Source: WJKK01 sp964638225
GTDB lineage: Bacteria > Patescibacteriota > WWE3 > UBA101185 > UBA10185
DNA: 18,352 nt
Assembly: GCA_964638225.1 (NCBI GenBank)
Contig: CAZWYL010000013.1
Span: 1 to 18,352, forward strand
Direction: 5' to 3'
Below, one piece after another: positions 5,681-12,620 of the stretch. The position numbers were made by a program, and so were the translations under genes. Below the pieces are notes generated by a model. That model saw only the letters and a program-made list of their open reading frames with translations, made no database searches and was not told the origin of the DNA. Numbering within the stretch: the first letter of the stretch is position 1; every line of letters begins with the position of its first letter.

Positions 5681-7410
5681 ATGAAATCTAACCTTTTTGA
5701 TGAAATAAAATTTTCACGCCCCTCAATTTTCAAAAAATTCTTGCGGTTTGGAAAAAGAAAAAGAAGTGCATTAAATGTGAATGCTCTTGAAAGAGAAAAT
5801 AAGTTAGATGAAGTAAATCCATTGGTTAAAAAGGATTTTTTTGACAGCACAAAGAGAATGTATACTTTTCATCTATATTTTTATGCAGCAATCTTACTAT
5901 TTTCTTTCTTTCTTTTTTTGGGGCGCGGCTTTAATCTGCAAGTTTTAAAGTCAAAAGAATTTCAAGCTCTTGCACAAAGAAATAAAACTCGAACTTATGA
6001 GGTTCCTGCCCCAAGAGGGGTTATTTATGATTATAATAGGGAAGTTATTGCCCAGAATCGGGCTACNNNNNNNNNNNNNNNNNNNNNNNNNNNNNNNNNN
6101 NNNNNNNNNNNNNNNNNNNNNNNNNNNNNNNNNNNNNNNNNNNNNNNNNNNNNNNNNNNNNNNNNNAGAGTTTAACTCCTCAGATTGAAGGTAAATCTGG
6201 TGTTGAGGATTCTTATAATGATGTTTTGACGGGCGTTTCGGGTGAAAAGATTGTCCAGGTGAATTCATTGGGTGAAACCATTTACGATTTTGAAAATAAA
6301 AAGCCTGTTGCAGGAGAGAACGTTGTTCTTTTTGCTGATATAGGTCTACAAAATTTAGCTTATGAAGAGTTGAAAAAAGTTGTTGAAGATCCTGAGTTAG
6401 AAACGGACGCAGGTATTGTAGTAGCGCAGGATCCTCAGACGGGTGGAATATTAGCTCTAGTTAGCTATCCTTCTTTTGATGCACAAAAGATGGTTTCCGG
6501 TGTTAGCAGTCAGGAACTTCTAGAGATGCAAAATCAAGCAGATTTCCCCTTTTTTAATCGTGCTGTTGGGGCTGGTTATCCTCCCGGCTCAACTTTCAAG
6601 CTAATTATGGCAGCCGCAGTTTTAGAAGAAAACATTGTCGGCCCGTACTTTACGATTAATGATCCCGGTTACATATCTGTTGCAGGTTATACGTATAGAA
6701 ATTGGAAGTTGGATGGTCACGGGGAAGTGGATTTAATGCGAGCTCTGCAGGTAAGTAATGACACTTATTTTTATACTGTTGGAGGGGGCTATGGGGGAGT
6801 GAAGGGCCTGGGAATAGATAGAATTTCTGAGTGGTCAGAAAAATTTGGTTTTGGAAGTGTAACGGGAATTGATATTCCCGGGGAGATCCCGGGTTTTGTC
6901 CCTGATAGTGAGTACAAGGACTGGTATTTGGGAGATACTTATATTAGTTCTATTGGTCAGGGAGACTTTATCGCCACTCCTTTGCAGACAAATATAGTTA
7001 CTTCTTATTTTGCAAATGGTTCTGAATTAGTTAAGCCGCGTGTTGTCAAAGAGGCGGGCGGAAAGGCCACAGAGAAGGAAGTCCTAGCAAAAAATTTGAC
7101 TTCCCAGACTAATCTTAAGTTTATTCGAGAGGGCTTAAGAAGAGCTGTATCTCCGGGAGGAACAGGGTATCCTCTTTTTGATTTTCCAGATGTTTATGGT
7201 GTGGAGTTGGCTGGAAAAACAAGTACCGCGGAATATATAGATCCGACAGGGAAAGAACGTACTCACGCAGGTTTTACAGTTTGGGGTCCATTAGAAGATG
7301 CCGAGATATCTTTGACGGTTTATTTGGAGGGTGGGGGAGGGGGTGCGGATGATGCTGCTCCCATTGCGAGGACCTTGTTGGATTATTGGTTCGGGGATAG
7401 AAAGAAGTAG
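5681..7410 (+). CDS. mrdA: Penicillin-binding protein 2 (MrdA-like), split by an assembly gap
   Basis: Elongasome transpeptidase that cross-links peptidoglycan. ATG 5681 follows AAGG by 8 nt. Before the gap lie 128 residues: a cytoplasmic tail, one membrane anchor (about 61-81) and the start of the dimerisation domain (PAPRGVIYDYNREVIAQNRA). After the gap the gene is open in a different frame with IEGKSGVEDSYNDVL and continues to the transpeptidase domain with SxxK in GYPPGSTFK, SxN in VSNDTYFY, and GKTSTAEY at the KTG box position, where Ser replaces the usual Gly. Comparison with E. coli PBP2 suggests that 130-150 residues are missing, so the 100 N do not measure the gap and the frame change is not evidence of a broken gene. 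No rodA follows. Confidence 0.92.
6067..6166. other. Assembly gap (100 N)
   Basis: Exactly 100 N, the usual placeholder for a gap of unknown size. The flanks encode adjacent parts of one PBP2 in different frames, and family comparison suggests that roughly 400-450 bp are really missing. Confidence 0.98.
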
Positions 7411-7450
7411 TGTAGTAAGTGTCTCAATATTTAGAGGAGGTATTTTCCAT

Positions 7451-7478
7451 TTGACAACTTTTCCCAATCCAGTATCCT
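7451..7478 (+). promoter_or_regulatory. topA promoter, near-leaderless
   Basis: TTGACA (7451-7456), 16-nt spacer, TATCCT (7473-7478), then 9 nt to ATG 7488. Predicted +1 is about 7485. The strong SD-like GAGGAGG about 7435-7441 lies upstream of this promoter, about 47 nt from the start, and cannot serve topA. Confidence 0.6.
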
Positions 7479-7487
7479 TTCTATTGT

Positions 7488-9671
7488 ATGAATCTTGTAA
7501 TAGTAGAGTCACCGACCAAAGCAAAAACATTATCCAAATACTTACCTAAAGACAAATTTGAAGTAACGTCTTCTAGAGGTCATATACGTGATTTGCCTCG
7601 AAAAGAATTAGGAGTGGATGTGGAAAACAATTTTGAACCCAAGTACATTGTCCCTAAAAAAGCCAAAAAAACTATAAAGGAACTTCAGAAATTAACGAAA
7701 GAAACACAAGAGGTAGTTTTAGCAACAGACCCGGATAGGGAAGGGGAGGCTATCGCTTGGCACTTGAAACATCTGCTTTCTGAAAAGAATAAAAAAGCCA
7801 AATTTTCCCGGGTATTTTTTCATGAATTAACAAAGGACAAAGTATTAGAAGCATTTGAAGATCCCTCGGAATTAAATGAGGATTTGGTAAATGCTCAGCA
7901 GGCACGCCGTGTATTAGATAGATTAGTGGGGTATAAATTATCTCCATTGCTTTGGAAAAAAGTAAGATACGGCCTTTCTGCAGGAAGAGTCCAAAGTGTT
8001 GCCGTACGTTTAATAGTTGAAAAAGAGCGTGAGAGAGATGCTTTTGATGTTGAGGAATATTGGACTTTGGATGTGGATTTTTTGACTAAGGATAAAGATG
8101 AGTTTACGGCAAGTCTTTTAAAGAAAGAGGGGGAGAAGATAGAAATTTCTGATGAAAAAGGAGCGGTAGAAGTAGAAAAAGACTTAGAAGCAGATGATTT
8201 TGAAGTAATAAAGGTAAAGAAAACTCAAAGGAAGCGCAAGACACCTAAGCCTTTCAAGACCTCCACATTACAAAGAGCTGCCTCCAATGTCTTTGGATTT
8301 ACTGCTCGAAGAACAATGAGCATAGCTCAGAAATTGTTTGAAAAGGGACACATAACTTACCACAGAACAGATTCCTTGAATCTTTCACCGGAATTTATCA
8401 ACAATGCAAGAGGTTTATTGAAAAAAGAATTAGGCGATGAATTCATTCCAAAAAAAGCGAAGCAATTTAAGACAAAATCGAAGGGTGCGCAGGAAGCACA
8501 TGAAGCAGTTCGACCAACTCAGGTTAATAATTCACCGGGCGATTTAAAATTAACAAAAGATGAATATAAACTATACTCATTGATTTGGCAAAGGTCTTTA
8601 GAATGCCAATCTGTGCCGGCAATTTATGATCGTACTAGAGTGGACATAGAATCCAAAAAAGGCTATTTATTAAGATCTAACGGCTCAATAATTACTTTCA
8701 AAGGATGGCTTAAGATAGGCGAGAAATTGGGAATGGAAGCGGCATCCGGTGACCTTGTTCAGCTACCGGAGGTGAAAGAAGGAGCCGTACTGGAGGCAAA
8801 GAAAATAAGAAAGGATCAGCATTTTACTCAACCGCCGGCCAGATACTCGGATGCGGCCTTGATTAAGAAATTGGAAGAGCTTGGAATTGGAAGACCATCC
8901 ACATATGCCCCCACAATTTCCACGGTCCAATCTAGAAAATATGTAGTTAAGGAAGGACGTTATTTTGTTCCGGAAACCGTAGCATATGTAGTAACTGATT
9001 TACTTACTGAACATTTTCCTTCCATTGTTGGATATGATTTTACTGCAAAAATGGAGAATGATTTGGATGCTATTGCAGAAGGCGATAAGGATTGGCACAA
9101 GGTAATAAGGGAGTTTTATGAGCCTTTTGAGAAAAAGCTTGAGAAGAAGGAAGAAGAACTAAATAAACGAGATGTTACTACTTTGGAAGAAACCAACAAA
9201 ACTTGTCCTAAGTGTAATGAACATAAGTTAGTAGTGAAGTTGGGTAAGTACGGTAAGTTTTTAAGTTGTTCCGGCTATCCCGAATGTGATTATGCCGAAC
9301 CTTTGGAAGAAGACAAAGTTTATGATGATGATGGTAATGAAGTTACGAATTTTGGTCCCTGTGATAAATGTGATGACGGCCATTTCATATTAAAGAGAGG
9401 TCGTTACGGGAAGTTCTTAGCCTGCAGTAATTATCCTGACTGCAAAAATACCAAACCTTACTTAGATAAGATAGATGTAGATTGTCCAAAATGTAAAGAT
9501 GGTGAAATTGTAAAGAAGAAAGCTAAGGGTCGGGAGTTTTTCGGCTGCAGTAATTACCCTGATTGTGATTGGTCTTCCTGGAAGGATCCTCGTGAAAGCC
9601 CAGAAGTATTGAAAGAAAATTTAGAAAAAACTGATAAAAAGAAGTCTAAGAAGAAATCCAAAAAAAGTTAG
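7488..9671 (+). CDS. topA: DNA topoisomerase I (type IA)
   Basis: Relaxes negative supercoils by single-strand passage. 727 aa. The Toprim domain has E7 in VIVESPTKAKTL and D81-x-D83-x-E85 in ATDPDREGEAIAWHL. The catalytic Tyr is Y291 in HITYHRTDS (His stands where many TopA have Met or another residue). GIGRPSTYAPT follows in the core. The C-terminal part (about 565-700) holds three Cys4 zinc fingers: CPKC...CSGYPEC, CDKC...CSNYPDC and CPKC...CSNYPDC, then a Lys/Ser-rich tail. Start ATG 7488 begins MNLVIVESPTKAK with no room for an extension. It has its own promoter after the mre-PBP2 cluster and ends in a structured region at 9670-9730. Confidence 0.97.
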   Translation: MNLVIVESPTKAKTLSKYLPKDKFEVTSSRGHIRDLPRKELGVDVENNFEPKYIVPKKAKKTIKELQKLTKETQEVVLATDPDREGEAIAWHLKHLLSEKNKKAKFSRVFFHELTKDKVLEAFEDPSELNEDLVNAQQARRVLDRLVGYKLSPLLWKKVRYGLSAGRVQSVAVRLIVEKERERDAFDVEEYWTLDVDFLTKDKDEFTASLLKKEGEKIEISDEKGAVEVEKDLEADDFEVIKVKKTQRKRKTPKPFKTSTLQRAASNVFGFTARRTMSIAQKLFEKGHITYHRTDSLNLSPEFINNARGLLKKELGDEFIPKKAKQFKTKSKGAQEAHEAVRPTQVNNSPGDLKLTKDEYKLYSLIWQRSLECQSVPAIYDRTRVDIESKKGYLLRSNGSIITFKGWLKIGEKLGMEAASGDLVQLPEVKEGAVLEAKKIRKDQHFTQPPARYSDAALIKKLEELGIGRPSTYAPTISTVQSRKYVVKEGRYFVPETVAYVVTDLLTEHFPSIVGYDFTAKMENDLDAIAEGDKDWHKVIREFYEPFEKKLEKKEEELNKRDVTTLEETNKTCPKCNEHKLVVKLGKYGKFLSCSGYPECDYAEPLEEDKVYDDDGNEVTNFGPCDKCDDGHFILKRGRYGKFLACSNYPDCKNTKPYLDKIDVDCPKCKDGEIVKKKAKGREFFGCSNYPDCDWSSWKDPRESPEVLKENLEKTDKKKSKKKSKKS

Positions 9672-9730
9672 AGGCTAGCTGACAAATACATCTTTATCAG
9701 TGCGGGCAGAGCATGTAGCTCTGAGCCTCT
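9670..9730. other. Three-way-junction-like structured region
   Basis: Outer stem AGAGGCT/AGCCTCT (9670-9676/9724-9730) encloses two hairpins: CTGA-c-AAA/TTT-a-TCAG (9679-9686/9693-9700, one C-A mismatch) and CAGAGC/GCTCTG (9707-9712/9718-9723). It begins at the topA stop codon and ends 15 bp from the stop of the convergent zinc-ribbon ORF, so it could shape the 3' end of either mRNA. There is no T-run, so a rho-independent terminator is unlikely. Confidence 0.5.
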
Positions 9731-9744
9731 CCCATTCCCATCTT

Positions 9745-9933
9745 CTACTTGATGATTCTGAATTTCCCTTTGCATTTTCCACAAGTGCAAACACCCTTTC
9801 TCGAGGAAAACGATGTGGTTTCGTGACAGTGAGGGCATCCCCCTCCCTTCGATATCGGAGTTCCGAAGAAGTCAATTCTTTCTACTTCCAGGACTTTCGG
9901 TTTCCTTACTTTAGCCCGAACCTTCTGTCTCAT
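9745..9933 (-). CDS. Small basic zinc-ribbon-like protein (62 aa)
   Basis: Not recognised at family level. The N-terminal half is basic and rich in Arg/Lys/Val (MRQKVRAKVRKPKVLEVERI). The C-terminal half has C-P-H-C, then CTCGKC about 14 residues on, followed by KGKFRIIK, a layout typical of a small zinc ribbon. ATG 9933 is preceded by a run of nine G on the coding strand (9945-9937), which could act as a crude SD about 3 nt away. Convergent with topA. Overlapping ORFs on both strands exist here, but this is the only one with a protein motif. A role in nucleic-acid binding is possible but only inferred. Confidence 0.5.
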   Translation of the reverse strand: MRQKVRAKVRKPKVLEVERIDFFGTPISKGGGCPHCHETTSFSSRKGVCTCGKCKGKFRIIK

Positions 9934-10021
9934 CTTCCCCCCCCCTTAGTAATTTCTCCAAGCGTAGATTCAAACGTACAATTTTGACTATATATTCTTT
10001 TGAGATTAAGTTCAAATCCTT

Positions 10022-10032
10022 TGTGCTAAAAT
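10022..10032 (+). promoter_or_regulatory. Leaderless extended -10 promoter of tandem cytidylyltransferase
   Basis: TGTGC-TAAAAT (TAAAAT at 10027-10032), then TCAACA and ATG 10039: a 6-nt gap, so +1 falls on the A of ATG. Confidence 0.72.
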
Positions 10033-10038
10033 TCAACA

Positions 10039-11286
10039 ATGAGCAGTTCTCAAACTACATCTAGAAGCACGAAAGCTCCTAGCAAAAAGGAAAAATACAA
10101 TAGTCGTTATAAAAAGCTTCTTCAATTTGGAGATCTTCAGGAACTTTCCAAAAAACTGAAATCTCAAGGAAAAAAGGTAGTTTTCACAATTGGATCCTTT
10201 GATATTTTAAATCCCGGTCACTGTAGGTATTTGGCAGAAGCTAAAGCTAGCGGAGATACTCTGGTGGTGGGGATATCCTCTGATGCATCTGACAAAAGAA
10301 CAAAAGGAAGGAATTACCCTTTAATTCCTGAGCAAATACGAGCTGAACTAGTGAGCTATCTTAAAAGTGTGGATTATGTGACTATTATTGATAACGATAG
10401 ACCTCAAGCCGCCCTGATTATGCTTCAGCCGGATGTATTTTTTACTTGTGAGCACGATTGGGAGCAGGAGCTTAGAACAGAACAGGATCGGGCAATTATT
10501 GATATGTACAATGGAGAAATTTTCCGTCAATCTAAGTACGAACCGTATTTCTCAGTTTCTGATTTAGTTGAACACATAGCTTCAATTAAAGTGCTCCAAA
10601 TTATTAAGGATTATCTGGATGGAAAGGTAGTAAACTTTTCTATGGATCCTTCGGAGACCCTGCGTCCTGCCGATTTTGGCGAGCAGGTTCCTCAGGTGGA
10701 CAAAGCATTCAATGCCAATAACACTATTTTAACTTCAAAGGATCTTCCAAAACTCTCAGAGAAATATGAAACTGAGGGAAAGAAAGTAGTTTTTGTTTCA
10801 GGATCTTATGATGTACTGCATATTGGTCATTCTCGTTTTGTAGAGCAAGCGGCGCTGGAAGGAGATGCTTTGGTTGTTGGAATACCCTCCGATGAAGCGG
10901 TACGTAAGTTGAAAGGAGTGGGCAGGCCGGTGATGTCTGAAAACTCTCGGGCGTATGTTCTGGCTCATTTGGATATTGTAGATCATGTAGTTATTTTTCC
11001 CGAGATTGATGTGTTAGAAACCTTAAAGAAGCTGCAGCCGCATATTTTTTATACTGTTGAAGAGAGTTGGAACGAAGGTTATAAGGATAGCCCGGAATAT
11101 AAAACAGTTACGGGTTACGGTGGAGAAGTAGTTCAAGGACCTCGCCAGTCTTCGCATATTTCAGCTTCTGCAATTATAAATAAGGTAGCTCAAGAAAAGG
11201 TTAAAAAGATTTTTAAGGAGTGTATGGATGAAGAGCGTTATAAGAAAATTTTATGGGAGAGATCTAGGTTAAATGACAAAAGATAA
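10039..11286 (+). CDS. Tandem cytidylyltransferase-like protein
   Basis: Two copies of the HIGH-type nucleotidyltransferase fold seen in TagD, HldE/RfaE C-terminal and choline/ethanolamine-phosphate cytidylyltransferases, which join CTP or ATP to a phosphorylated substrate. Copy 1 covers about residues 45-190: IGSFDILNPGHCRYL, with N58-P-G-H61 in place of HxGH, then KRTKGR (86-91). Copy 2 covers about 248-390: SGSYDVLHIGHSRFV with intact H261-I-G-H264, RKLKGVGRP (289-297) and SSHISASAII near the end. A Ser/Thr/Lys-rich tail (1-22) precedes copy 1. Copy 1 may have lost or changed catalysis. The two-domain plan recalls eukaryotic Pcyt2, where one copy is degenerate, but the substrate here is unknown. 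It is followed by the HIT gene with a 14-bp overlap. Confidence 0.85.
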   Translation: MSSSQTTSRSTKAPSKKEKYNSRYKKLLQFGDLQELSKKLKSQGKKVVFTIGSFDILNPGHCRYLAEAKASGDTLVVGISSDASDKRTKGRNYPLIPEQIRAELVSYLKSVDYVTIIDNDRPQAALIMLQPDVFFTCEHDWEQELRTEQDRAIIDMYNGEIFRQSKYEPYFSVSDLVEHIASIKVLQIIKDYLDGKVVNFSMDPSETLRPADFGEQVPQVDKAFNANNTILTSKDLPKLSEKYETEGKKVVFVSGSYDVLHIGHSRFVEQAALEGDALVVGIPSDEAVRKLKGVGRPVMSENSRAYVLAHLDIVDHVVIFPEIDVLETLKKLQPHIFYTVEESWNEGYKDSPEYKTVTGYGGEVVQGPRQSSHISASAIINKVAQEKVKKIFKECMDEERYKKILWERSRLNDKR

Positions 11287-11794
11287 GAGCAAAGATAATT
11301 ACTCAGAAGAAGCGCAGAAAAACGCGCGTAAATCTCATTGGTATAGTGAGATAGCAAGTACGGTCAATAAATGCCCTTTTTGTCATTTAAAAGATAAATA
11401 TGTGATTGCTAGAGAAAAAGATGTAGTACTAACAATGAACCTTTTTCCCTATATAGAAGGGCATATGATGGTGATACCCGAAAAACATTTTGAGAAGTTA
11501 GCGGATTATTCTGAGGAAGATTGGCTGTCAACCCATAAAATGATTTCTTTAGGCATGGATGTTATTCGAGAAGCTTTAGGAGTTAGGGACGTTAACGTTC
11601 TTTATAGAGAGGGAACAAAAAAATCGGGAAGTAGTTTAAAGCATTTGCATATTCATCTGCTGCCAATTACGCCCGAGTTCATGACTTATGAGAATTTTGG
11701 TTTTACTTACAATTTTCAAGATATTAATACTGCTCCTGCAGAGATGGCAGAGAGATTTAGGGAAGTATGTCGGAATTTACAAAAGAGCAAATAA
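11273..11794 (+). CDS. HIT-family nucleotide hydrolase/transferase
   Basis: Histidine-triad protein acting on nucleoside phosphates such as Ap4A or aminoacyl-AMP-type substrates. The triad is H124-L-H126-I-H128 in KHLHIHLLP. C34-P-F-C37 is a zinc-site motif often found in the Ap4A-type branch. FPYIEGHMMVIPEKH (about 58-72) is the conserved strand before the triad. 173 aa including an N-terminal charged extension of about 30 residues. ATG 11273 overlaps the cytidylyltransferase by 14 bp, and the next gene starts before this one ends, so the three are translated as a coupled unit. The exact substrate cannot be told. Confidence 0.92.
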   Translation: MTKDKSKDNYSEEAQKNARKSHWYSEIASTVNKCPFCHLKDKYVIAREKDVVLTMNLFPYIEGHMMVIPEKHFEKLADYSEEDWLSTHKMISLGMDVIREALGVRDVNVLYREGTKKSGSSLKHLHIHLLPITPEFMTYENFGFTYNFQDINTAPAEMAERFREVCRNLQKSK

Positions 11795-12156
11795 AATTAA
11801 TGCAGAGAGCTTGTCTTTTGTGTGATAATTCCTCTTTAGAAGTTAGGACGGGATGCGTGATTTTTAAGAATGGAAGAGTTATAGGGGAGGGTTGGAGTGA
11901 TGACAGCGTTCATGCAGAGGTGATGGCTGTTGAAAGTGCTAAAGAGAGCGACACAAATTTAGACGGCTCATCAGTGTTTATCAGCCGTTTTCCTTGTTTA
12001 GACTGCGCTGAGATGTTGATAGAGGAGAGAATAGCTGGGGTTTTATATATGTCTAATCATTTCACTAGCGGGAATGCGGCTTTTCATATTTTGGAAGCCA
12101 ACAAGATTAAAGTAATCCAAATTCCCGAGAAAGTTGTTTGGGAAAGAGAAAAATGA
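11767..12156 (+). CDS. Cytidine/deoxycytidylate deaminase family protein
   Basis: Zinc-dependent deaminase, most like the dCMP deaminase branch (dCMP to dUMP). Zinc and catalytic motif H49-A-E51 in VHAEVMAVESA, and P76-C77-x2-C80 in FPCLDCAEML. 129 aa, the size of a single domain. CDNSSLEVRTGCVIFKNGRV precedes the active site as in the family. Starts at ATG 11767 after AGGGA and overlaps the HIT gene by 28 bp. The thymidylate-synthase-like gene follows 464 bp downstream, which fits production of dUMP for dTMP synthesis. That assignment is an inference from context, and it could also act on free bases or nucleosides. Confidence 0.88.
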   Translation: MSEFTKEQIKLMQRACLLCDNSSLEVRTGCVIFKNGRVIGEGWSDDSVHAEVMAVESAKESDTNLDGSSVFISRFPCLDCAEMLIEERIAGVLYMSNHFTSGNAAFHILEANKIKVIQIPEKVVWEREK

Positions 12157-12162
12157 TAGTAT
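12134..12162 (+). promoter_or_regulatory. Promoter of 78-aa zinc-ribbon gene
   Basis: TTGTTT (12134-12139), 17-nt spacer ending in TGA, TAGTAT (12157-12162). Predicted start about 12169, leaving a leader of about 32 nt with SD GGGAGG (12191-12196). Confidence 0.45.
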
Positions 12163-12200
12163 TCTCCTACGTTAAAGCCTAGTTACCTTGGGAGGTAAAA

Positions 12201-12437
12201 ATGAGGAAGAGTAGGCGGGAGGAAAATCAGAACGTTTGTAAGGATAGGTGTCCTACATGTGGTATGCAGGTGGTCTATACGGAAGACCCTCCAGAAACAT
12301 GTCCCCACTGTAAAATCACTTTGCTTCGGCAAAAGCGTGTGGCAGTTTTGGGAATTCCGGTTTTGGGAATCCCAATTCCGCAAGGGCTTTTATATAAGAA
12401 TGTCTGGGAGCATGTCTTCGATAGCTCTGATAACTAG
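12201..12437 (+). CDS. Small zinc-ribbon protein (78 aa)
   Basis: Not recognised. ATG 12201 lies 4 nt after GGGAGGT, a good SD. The N terminus is charged (MRKSRREENQN), then C-P-T-C-G and C-P-H-C with 13 residues between them form a rubredoxin- or ribbon-type four-Cys site (about residues 17-37). After it comes the hydrophobic stretch VAVLGIPVLGIPIPQGLL, with the repeat VLGIP twice, and an acidic end. The hydrophobic part could be a short membrane or protein-contact segment. It lies between the deaminase and the thymidylate-synthase-like gene, with a hairpin region after it. The overlapping +1-frame ORF (12259-12501) has no motif or SD. Confidence 0.6.
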   Translation: MRKSRREENQNVCKDRCPTCGMQVVYTEDPPETCPHCKITLLRQKRVAVLGIPVLGIPIPQGLLYKNVWEHVFDSSDN

Positions 12438-12457
12438 GGCAGAATTAACTCGGGTTG

Positions 12458-12509
12458 GCAACTTACCCGTCATCACACAGATGTTTCGTTGTATTGTGTG
12501 AAAAGTTGC
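12458..12509 (+). terminator. Nested hairpin, possible terminator
   Basis: GCAACTT (12458-12464) pairs with AAGTTGC (12503-12509), and inside it TCACACA (12473-12479) pairs with TGTGTGA (12495-12501). An alternative small stem CGGGT/ACCCG (12451-12455/12465-12469) competes with the outer one. A pyrimidine-rich tract with TTTTT at about 12526 follows, so weak termination is plausible. Confidence 0.45.
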
Positions 12510-12605
12510 AGTTTCTTCTAGTCTCTTTTTGTATACTCTTTTTCCTTCAGGCTAACCGTTTGCCTAGGCTGTTTTGTTGAAGCAGTTTTGGAAGAGAAGA
12601 TCAAA

Positions 12606-12614
12606 TGCTAAAAT
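12606..12614 (+). promoter_or_regulatory. Leaderless extended -10 promoter of the thymidylate-synthase-like gene
   Basis: TG-C-TAAAAT (TAAAAT at 12609-12614), then GTACCA and GTG 12621: a 6-nt gap, so +1 falls on the G of the GTG start codon. It also decides that start, because no SD is present. Confidence 0.68.
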
Positions 12615-12620
12615 GTACCA

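Noticed and set aside
6067..6226. Frameshift or pseudogenisation of PBP2
   Set aside because: The change of frame coincides with exactly 100 N of unknown true length, and both flanks are intact PBP2.
7433..7443. GAGGAGGT as the SD of topA
   Set aside because: It lies about 47 nt before ATG 7488 and upstream of the predicted topA promoter, and no in-frame start fits it.
9700..9987. Plus-strand ORF of 95 codons across the zinc-ribbon region
   Set aside because: Low-complexity Ser/Pro/Phe product with no motif or SD. The opposite strand encodes a clear Cys-ribbon pattern.
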